Assembly: GCF_003248605.1 (NCBI RefSeq) | Contig: NZ_QFPF01000005.1 | Span: 1-58,285, forward strand | Source of the DNA: Microbacterium sp. | GTDB taxonomy: Bacteria > Actinomycetota > Actinomycetes > Actinomycetales > Microbacteriaceae | Direction of reading: 5' to 3' | Length of the DNA stretch: 58,285 nt | In this document: positions 52,887-58,285 of the stretch, piece by piece | Layout of the letters: each line of letters begins with the position of its first letter | Numbering within the stretch: position 1 is the first letter of the stretch | Position numbers and translations under genes: made by a program | Notes under the pieces: model-generated | Told to the model about the DNA's origin: nothing | The model's input: the letters and a program-made list of their open reading frames with translations, nothing else | The model's database searches: none

Positions 52887-53828
52887 ATGACTGTCACACC
52901 CCCGACGGTCGCGGCCGAGACGCCTCGGCGCGCGACCCGCCGCATCCGCAGCGCACGCGGACGCGAGACCTGGGCCGGCCTCGGCATGATCGCCCCCGCG
53001 GCGCTCCTGCTGCTGCTCTTCCTCGTGATCCCGGTGATCCTCGCCTTCACGCTCTCGTTCACCAACGCGCGACTGATCTCGCCGAACCCGCCGCGGTTCG
53101 TCGGCTTCGACAACTTCATCCGGGTCTTCACGACCGACCCCGTCTTCTTGCAGTCGGCGTGGAACACCTTCGTCTTCGCCCTGGTCGTCGTGCCGGTGCA
53201 GGCGGGCCTCGGCCTGCTGCTGGCCGTACTCGTGAACCGGCGGATGCGGGGGACGACGTTCTTCCGCGTCGTCTTCTTCATCCCCGTCGTCACCTCGATC
53301 GTCGTGGTGTCGATCCTCTGGAAGTTCATGTACCAGAAGGACGGCCTCATCAACTCGATGATCGACACGCTCACCTTCGGAGCGTGGGCGGGCGTCGATT
53401 GGCTCAACAACCCCGACACGGCCCTCGGCGCCATCATCGTGCTGTCGATCTGGCAGGCCGTCGGGTTCCACATGATCATCTGGCTCTCGGGCCTGCAGAC
53501 CATTCCCGAAGAGCTCTACGAGGCGGCCAAGATGGACGGCGCGAGCCCGTGGCGCCAGTTCACGAACGTCACCTGGCCGGGCCTGCGCCCGACGATGGTG
53601 TTCGTCCTGGTGACCATCACGATCGCGGCCCTCGGCCTGTTCGTGCAGGTCGATGTCATGACGCAGGGCGGTCCCGTCAACTCGACCTCCACGATCGTCT
53701 TCCACGCCGTGCGCAAGGGCTACGAGCAGCAGGAGATCGGCTACGCGGCGGCGATCTCGCTGATCTTCTTCGTCGCCGTGCTGATCATCGCGCTCATCCA
53801 GCGCTGGCTGACGCGAGAGAAGGACTGA
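52887..53828 (+). CDS. ABC sugar transporter permease (MalF-type)
   Basis: A 313-aa inner-membrane permease with six hydrophobic helices. The EAA loop is EELYEAAKMDGASPWRQFTNVTWPGLRP. The CUT1 N-terminal signature GLGMIAPAALLLLLFLVIPVI is present. ATG 52887 is favoured over the in-frame GTG 42 bases upstream because that one lies inside the hairpin. The second permease starts two bases after its stop. Confidence 0.93.
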   Translation: MTVTPPTVAAETPRRATRRIRSARGRETWAGLGMIAPAALLLLLFLVIPVILAFTLSFTNARLISPNPPRFVGFDNFIRVFTTDPVFLQSAWNTFVFALVVVPVQAGLGLLLAVLVNRRMRGTTFFRVVFFIPVVTSIVVVSILWKFMYQKDGLINSMIDTLTFGAWAGVDWLNNPDTALGAIIVLSIWQAVGFHMIIWLSGLQTIPEELYEAAKMDGASPWRQFTNVTWPGLRPTMVFVLVTITIAALGLFVQVDVMTQGGPVNSTSTIVFHAVRKGYEQQEIGYAAAISLIFFVAVLIIALIQRWLTREKD

Positions 53829-53829
53829 C

Positions 53830-54786
53830 ATGGCCATCGATACGACCTCGACCCGTGCCGTCACCACGCGCGGCAGCGGCCAGCGCCGCGCGGCGACGCC
53901 CGCCAGCGAGCACCGTGTGCGCCTGCGGGGCCGCATCTTCACCTACATCGCGATGAGCGTGTTCGGGATCATCTTCATGTTCCCGCTCGTGTTCATGTTC
54001 GTCTCGAGCCTCAAGCCCGACGCGCAGATCCTGCAGGACGTCGACTCGCCGATGGCGTTCGTGCCGGCAGGTGACATCAGCCTCGACAACTACTTCGGGG
54101 TCTTCGACCGGGTGCCGGTGGCGCAGTTCCTGTTCAACTCGATCTTCATCACGGTGCTCACCGTGGGACTCGGGCTCATCGTCAACTCGATGGCCGGCTT
54201 CGCACTGTCGCGTCTGCGGTGGAAGGGTCGCGCCGTCGTCATGGCGATGGTGATCGCGACGCTCATCGTGCCCTTCGAGACGATCGCGGTGCCGATGGTC
54301 TACTGGGTCGCCCAGCTGCCCACCCTCGTGATGGAGGGCGGACTGCTCAAGTACGACTTCGGCTGGCTCAACACCTACGAGGTGCAGATCGTGCCGTTCG
54401 TCGCGAACGCGTTCTCGATCTTCCTGTTCGCGCAGTACTTCTCGACGATCCCGACCTCGCTCGACGAGGCGGCGCGCATCGACGGGGCGAGCTGGTTCAC
54501 GATCTACCGTCGCATCCTGGTGCCGCTGTCGGGTCCCGCGTTCGCGACGGTCGCGATCCTCACGTTCCTGCCCGCGTGGAACCAGTACCTGTGGCCGCTC
54601 ATGGTGGTGCAGAAGGAGGAGCTGCGGCCGGTCATGGTCGGCATGCAGTACTTCTTCCAGCTCAACACCGCGTGGGGCGAGGTCATGGCGTACACGTCGC
54701 TGATCACGCTGCCCGTGCTCATCGTGTTCTTGATCTTCCAGCGGGCGTTCGTCAGCTCGATCGCCGCGAGCGGGGTGAAGGGATGA
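53830..54786 (+). CDS. ABC sugar transporter permease (MalG-type)
   Basis: A 318-aa permease partner. Helices run from FTYIAMSVFGIIFMFPLVFMFVSSLKP to the C-terminal VFLIFQRAFVSSIAASGVKG, the classic MalG ending. EAA loop: TSLDEAARIDGASWFTIYRRILVPLSGP. The stop overlaps the fructokinase ATG (ATGA). Confidence 0.94.
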   Translation: MAIDTTSTRAVTTRGSGQRRAATPASEHRVRLRGRIFTYIAMSVFGIIFMFPLVFMFVSSLKPDAQILQDVDSPMAFVPAGDISLDNYFGVFDRVPVAQFLFNSIFITVLTVGLGLIVNSMAGFALSRLRWKGRAVVMAMVIATLIVPFETIAVPMVYWVAQLPTLVMEGGLLKYDFGWLNTYEVQIVPFVANAFSIFLFAQYFSTIPTSLDEAARIDGASWFTIYRRILVPLSGPAFATVAILTFLPAWNQYLWPLMVVQKEELRPVMVGMQYFFQLNTAWGEVMAYTSLITLPVLIVFLIFQRAFVSSIAASGVKG

Positions 54787-55730
54787 CGCCGCCTGCGCGC
54801 GTGGCCGTCGTCGGCGAAGCGCTCGTCGACGTGGTGCACCGCATCGACGGGAGCGTCGATCGCGCCCCTGGTGGCAGTCCTGCGAACGTCGCCCTGACCC
54901 TCGGCAGACTGGGGCTCGACGTGGCGCTGCACACGCGCCTCGGCGACGACCCCGATGGACGCGCGGTGCGGCGGTGGCTCTCCGACTCGGGGGTGCGGAT
55001 CGAAGCCGCTGCTGCACCGCGCACCTCGACGGCGACCGCCCGGCTCGATGAGGCGGGAGCTGCCGAGTACACGTTCGACATCGACGGCGAGCCCGTCGAC
55101 GCGGCGCTCGCGCCGGCCGACGTGCTGCACGTCGGCTCGGTCGCTGCGCTGCTGACGCCGGGTGCGGATCTGGTCGTCGAACTGGCCGAGCACCGGATGC
55201 CGGGGACCCTCCTCAGCTACGACCCGAACATCCGCCCCGCACTCGTCGACGACCCCGCCGACGTGCGTCATCGCGTGCAGCGCCTGGTCGCCGCGGCCGA
55301 CATCGTGAAGGCCAGCGATGAGGACGTGCGGTGGTTGCACCCCGACCGCGACATCGACGACGTCGCACGGGAATGGCTGGCGAGCGGGCCGACGCTGGTG
55401 GTGGTCACGGCAGGCTCGGGCGGCGCCACCGCCTATCGGACGGACGGACGCCACCGTGTCGTGGCGGCCGACACCACCGTCGTCGACACCGTCGGCGCAG
55501 GCGACACGTTCATGGGCACCCTCGTCGCCGCGCTGCTCGCGGCGACATCGGGTGCCGAAGACAGGAGGGCCGCGATCGCGGCGCTCACGCCCGGCGTGCT
55601 CGAGCATGTGCTGCTCGCGTGCGCCGAAGCAGCCGCGATCACCGTGTCGCGGCCCGGTGCCGACCCGCCGGTCGCCGCCGAACTCAATTTCCTCAACTCC
55701 GTGGGCCTCGCCCACACCACGAAAGGCTGA
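54783..55730 (+). CDS. PfkB-family carbohydrate kinase, probable fructokinase
   Basis: A 315-aa ribokinase-fold kinase. GEALVDVVHRIDG at the N-terminus, APGGSPANVALTLGRLG for the sugar site, and VDTVGAGDTFMGTLVAALL with the catalytic Asp and anion hole. Beside a sugar importer and a GH32-type enzyme, it likely phosphorylates fructose released inside the cell. Overlaps the permease by 4 nt. Confidence 0.92.
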   Translation: MTPPARVAVVGEALVDVVHRIDGSVDRAPGGSPANVALTLGRLGLDVALHTRLGDDPDGRAVRRWLSDSGVRIEAAAAPRTSTATARLDEAGAAEYTFDIDGEPVDAALAPADVLHVGSVAALLTPGADLVVELAEHRMPGTLLSYDPNIRPALVDDPADVRHRVQRLVAAADIVKASDEDVRWLHPDRDIDDVAREWLASGPTLVVVTAGSGGATAYRTDGRHRVVAADTTVVDTVGAGDTFMGTLVAALLAATSGAEDRRAAIAALTPGVLEHVLLACAEAAAITVSRPGADPPVAAELNFLNSVGLAHTTKG

Positions 55731-55733
55731 TGC

Positions 55734-56696
55734 GTGTTCGATCTTCCCGGTTCCTGGGTCTGGGACTACTGGTTCGCCGACGACGGCGAGCGCTACCACC
55801 TCTTCTACCTGTACGCCTCGCGCGCGCTGCAGGACCCCGATGCGCGCCACTACCGCGCGTCGATCGGTCACGCCGTCTCGACCGACCTTGAGACGTGGAC
55901 GCAGGTGCCCGACGCACTCGTGCGCAGCGATGCCCCCGCGTTCGACGACCTCGCCACGTGGACCGGCTCGACCGTGCGCCACCCCGACGGCACCTGGTTC
56001 ATGTTCTACACGGGGTCGACGCTCGCCGAGGGCGGCAAGAACGTGCAGCGCATCGGGTATGCGACCTCACCCGACCTCGAGGTGTGGACGAAGCACCCCG
56101 GTGCCGTGCTCGAAGCATCGGGCCCGTGGTACGAGACCCTCGCCGACGACGCCTGGCACGACGAGGCGTTCCGCGACCCGTGGGTCTTCGCCGACCCGAA
56201 CGGCGACGGCTGGCACATGTACATCACCGCCCGCGCCCCGCACGGTGACCCCGCAGGGCGGGGCGTCATCGGGCATGCGACCTCGCCGAACCTGCGGGAA
56301 TGGACCCTGCAGCCGCCGCTGTCGACGCCGAGCGAGACCGGGTTCGGGCAGCTCGAAGTGATGCAGGTCGAGGTCGTCGACGGCACACCCGTGTTGCTGT
56401 TCTCGTGCCTGGGTGATCACGCCACGGCATCCCGCAGCGATGCCCGCGGCGGCACCTGGGCGGTGCCCGCGGACAGCCTCACCGGGCCGTTCCACCTCGA
56501 CGACGCCTACCCGCTCACCGACGAGACGCTCTACGTCGGGCGTCTGCTGCAGCGTCGCGACGACGGCCAGTGGCTGCTGTTCGCATTCCGCCACCAAGAT
56601 GCCGACGGCCGCTTCGTCGGCGGTGTGACCGACCCGATGCCCGTCTCGTGGGTGGGTGGCCGCCTGACCGCCGCAGGGGTGACAGTCTCCGCCTGA
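55734..56696 (+). CDS. Beta-fructosidase-like glycoside hydrolase (GH32/GH68/GH43 fold)
   Basis: A 320-aa single-domain five-blade propeller. The nucleophile Asp is probably Asp11 (WVWDYWFADD); the stabiliser is in FRDPWVFADPNGDG; the acid/base Glu is in GQLEVMQVEVVDG. These three acidic residues follow the GH-J/GH-F clan pattern. It lacks a signal peptide and the C-terminal beta-sandwich of full GH32 invertases, so it acts in the cytoplasm on imported sucrose or fructosides. GTG 55734 is three bases after the kinase stop. Confidence 0.83.
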   Translation: MFDLPGSWVWDYWFADDGERYHLFYLYASRALQDPDARHYRASIGHAVSTDLETWTQVPDALVRSDAPAFDDLATWTGSTVRHPDGTWFMFYTGSTLAEGGKNVQRIGYATSPDLEVWTKHPGAVLEASGPWYETLADDAWHDEAFRDPWVFADPNGDGWHMYITARAPHGDPAGRGVIGHATSPNLREWTLQPPLSTPSETGFGQLEVMQVEVVDGTPVLLFSCLGDHATASRSDARGGTWAVPADSLTGPFHLDDAYPLTDETLYVGRLLQRRDDGQWLLFAFRHQDADGRFVGGVTDPMPVSWVGGRLTAAGVTVSA

Positions 56697-56717
56697 CCTC
56701 AATGAAAGGAGACGCCG

Positions 56718-56930
56718 ATGACGTCATCTCCCCACCACTCCGACACCCGAGCCCGCCGGTGGGCTCGGGTGGGCGGGGCGTCGGCAGCAGCAGCCGTCGC
56801 CGCGTCGCTCGCGCTCGCAGCCCCCGCGGCGCCGGCTGAGGCCGCGCCCGGCGACACGTACCGCAACATACGCCTCGAGCAGGAGCGCATTCCGTGGAGC
56901 TACGCGCTCGCACGACTCGGGGTGTCCTGA
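56718..56930 (+). pseudogene. Truncated secreted protein (signal peptide only)
   Basis: A 70-aa frame with a strong AAAGGAG Shine-Dalgarno (56704-56710) and an actinobacterial signal peptide: RARRWARVGGASAAAAVAASLALAAPAAPAEA, cleaved after AEA. Only about 25 mature residues (APGDTYRNIRLEQERIPWSY) remain before a TGA. Placed at the end of a fructan operon, it is probably the 5' remnant of a secreted levanase/GH32-type enzyme whose rest was removed when the toxin-antitoxin DNA arrived. The identity of the lost part is a guess. Confidence 0.6.
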
Positions 56931-56963
56931 CGAGGATCTGATCGTTGCTCCAGCGCGCTCCTA

Positions 56964-57020
56964 TTGACCTGTCGGTGACGCGTGGTACCTTAATCGCAAC
57001 AAACGCAACCACCTGCGTTT
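56964..57020 (+). promoter_or_regulatory. Promoter and operator of the toxin-antitoxin pair
   Basis: TTGACC (56964-56969), 16 nt, TACCTT (56986-56991). Downstream is AAACGCA-ACCACC-TGCGTTT (57001-57020), a perfect 7-bp inverted repeat at the transcription start. The region is clearly AT-richer than the flanking genes. Confidence 0.75.
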
Positions 57021-57041
57021 ACGTTTATTGAGGTGATCTCC

Positions 57042-57566
57042 GTGTCTCGCGCTGCAGTTGTTGAAGAGACGTACCTTCCCAGCAGGGGAGTCGAGCTTGC
57101 CCCTGTGCTGGACTTCCTCACCGCCCATGAGGCCGCCGGTCGGGCTCTTCCCGAGCCAAGGTACTTTCTTGCGGGGGCGCGTCCAGGTGACCAGGTGGAG
57201 CTTCCGGAAGAGGTCTACCTCGCTCTCCGCAAGATCGTGGACGCGATGCAGAGCGGGCTTGCCGTGTCAGTTGTACCCCAGACAACACGGCTCACCACCC
57301 AGCAGGCAGCGGATCTCCTGAACGTGAGCCGCCCGACCATTGTGAAGCTCCTCGACGAGGGCGAGATCCCGTTCGAGAAGGCGGGAACACACCGGCGCGT
57401 TCTCCTCGCGGATCTGCTCGAATACCGCGAACGCCGCCGTGAGCGCCAGTACGACATGCTCGCCGCCACGCGCGACCCCGTCGGCGAAGACAACATCGAG
57501 CAGACGCTCGAGGCCCTGAAAGCGGCTAGGAAGGCAGTGGCAGCGAGGCGGGCTGCCCGACTCTGA
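57042..57566 (+). CDS. HTH antitoxin (excisionase/MerR-like DNA-binding domain)
   Basis: A 174-aa protein. The N-terminal half (1-85) is an unassigned partner or dimerisation region. The C-terminal HTH is LTTQQAADLLNVSRPTIVKLLDEGEIPFEKAGTHRRVLLADLLEYRERR (about 86-135), the excisionase-family fold found in antitoxins of PIN toxins. GTG 57042 is preferred over GTG 57033 because GAGGTG (57030-57035) then serves as Shine-Dalgarno. Likely binds the palindrome at 57001-57020 and neutralises the PIN protein downstream. Confidence 0.85.
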   Translation: MSRAAVVEETYLPSRGVELAPVLDFLTAHEAAGRALPEPRYFLAGARPGDQVELPEEVYLALRKIVDAMQSGLAVSVVPQTTRLTTQQAADLLNVSRPTIVKLLDEGEIPFEKAGTHRRVLLADLLEYRERRRERQYDMLAATRDPVGEDNIEQTLEALKAARKAVAARRAARL

Positions 57567-57591
57567 CTTCGCAGGCTGACAGGATGGGGTC

Positions 57592-58176
57592 GTGTTCACG
57601 GCGACCCTCGACACCAGCGTGCTGTGGCCAAGCCTGCAACGCGACTTCCTCCTTTCCCTCGCGGTCGAGGGCGCGTATCGACCGACCTGGAGTTCGGCGA
57701 TCCTCGAAGAACTCGAGTTCCACGAGGAGGCCAAGCTCGTGAAGCGGGGGATACCCATAGTGGAGGCGGCCAGCCGCGCAGCGACCCTCATCGCCGCGAT
57801 GCGGCGAGAGTTCGCCGACGCGGAGGTCGAAGGCTGGGAGCCGCTGGAAGGTACGTTCGGGCTTCCCGATCCGGATGACGAGCATGTGGTCGCTGCGGCC
57901 GTCATCGCGGGAGCCGGAGCGATCGTCACCGAGAACCTGAAGGACTTCCCTGCAGGCAAGATTCCGCCGGGCATTCAGGTGCTCAGCGCCAGGGAGTTCG
58001 CGAAGAACACTGTCGCGCTCAACCCCAGGCATGCGCTCGCCGCGGTGCGGGAGATCGCGAGTCGTTCCGGCCGCTACGGTGCAGCGCTCACCGTCGAGGA
58101 GATCCTGGACACGTTGCGCGACCGATACGGCATGATCGAAGCCGTCGAGATGATGGTCGAAGCTGCGTCCGCGTAG
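57592..58176 (+). CDS. PIN-domain toxin (VapC-like ribonuclease)
   Basis: A 194-aa PIN-fold protein. Acidic metal-binding residues: Asp7 in TATLDTSVLWP, Glu in AILEELEFHEEA, Asp pair in LPDPDDEHVVAAA and Asp in VTENLKDFP. It starts 25 nt after the antitoxin stop. It is longer than classical VapC (~130 aa) because of a C-terminal helical extension (about 135-194). Expected to cleave RNA; the target is unknown. Confidence 0.87.
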   Translation: MFTATLDTSVLWPSLQRDFLLSLAVEGAYRPTWSSAILEELEFHEEAKLVKRGIPIVEAASRAATLIAAMRREFADAEVEGWEPLEGTFGLPDPDDEHVVAAAVIAGAGAIVTENLKDFPAGKIPPGIQVLSAREFAKNTVALNPRHALAAVREIASRSGRYGAALTVEEILDTLRDRYGMIEAVEMMVEAASA

Positions 58177-58198
58177 TCTCCAGATCGCGTGACTAAAG

Positions 58199-58251
58199 GG
58201 CGAGTGCGGCCACCTGATTTCGCGCCGAACACTCGCCACGTTTCTGCCACG
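58199..58251. repeat. Inverted repeat and CTGCCACG motifs at the right window edge
   Basis: GGCGAGTG (58199-58206) pairs with CACTCGCC (58230-58237) across 23 bases. CGCCACG and CTGCCACG follow at 58234-58251, resembling the repeats beside tRNA-Ser(GCU). No gene is recognisable in 58177-58285. Confidence 0.5.
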
Positions 58252-58285
58252 AATCGAACCCGGTCGACCTGATCCAGGAGTACGT

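Noticed and set aside
58200..58285. Possible tRNA T-arm on the minus strand (GGGTTCGATTC) at the window edge
   Set aside because: The T-stem has a mismatch and no acceptor or anticodon arm can be built in the visible sequence.

Overview
The window reads as one contiguous piece of a high-GC actinobacterial chromosome, most likely a Microbacterium or close Microbacteriaceae relative. The evidence is strong G/C third-position bias, frequent GTG starts, a DUF222/HNH '13E12-type' gene, F420-dependent LLM oxidoreductases, and many starts preceded at exactly 6-8 nt by a TANNNT -10 box with no Shine-Dalgarno (leaderless genes). No CRISPR array, rRNA or complete transposase was seen. Two tRNA-Ser genes (UGA, GCU) are present.

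Layout. 1-12.2 kb: the end of a GH51 arabinofuranosidase; a small membrane protein/XRE regulator/quinone-oxidoreductase operon behind a strong promoter nested in palindromes; a dimethylargininase-like enzyme with ornithine aminotransferase; a membrane molybdopterin oxidoreductase; the circularly permuted ATP-grasp/alpha-E/transglutaminase trio; and a DUF222-HNH gene. 12.3-21.4 kb: a co-oriented Nit1C ('nitrogen starvation/nitrilase') cluster of nine genes. It includes a second nitrilase-fold protein whose catalytic Cys and Glu are both Asp, and GlnR-like box arrays with 11-bp phasing. 21.4-31.5 kb: MarR-MFS, a lipase, a lipoate ligase, an orphan DNA methyltransferase, an LLM enzyme, and a divergent TetR/GH3 beta-glucosidase pair sharing one operator. 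31.6-36.9 kb: the galactose genes galT-galK with a divergent LacI repressor and two operators, plus phosphoglucomutase.

36.9-49.8 kb: a two-component system whose response regulator is frameshifted at a G8 tract; a TasA/CalY-like protein with its SipW-like signal peptidase; pheA; an LLM oxidoreductase; photolyase; a lipid kinase; serS, which is broken by an internal deletion that removes motif 2; a HAD phosphatase; the two tRNA-Ser genes; and an LCP protein. 49.76-58.28 kb looks like accessory DNA entered at tRNA-Ser(GCU): a duplicated tRNA 3' end, repeated CTGCCAC motifs near both edges, a LacI/ABC/fructokinase/GH32-type fructoside operon, a truncated secreted protein, and an HTH/PIN toxin-antitoxin pair behind its own palindromic operator.

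The most unusual items are the pseudo-nitrilase inside the Nit1C cluster, the lesions in serS and in the response regulator, and the very regular leaderless promoter geometry. All family assignments are by reading the translated sequence; no database search was run.
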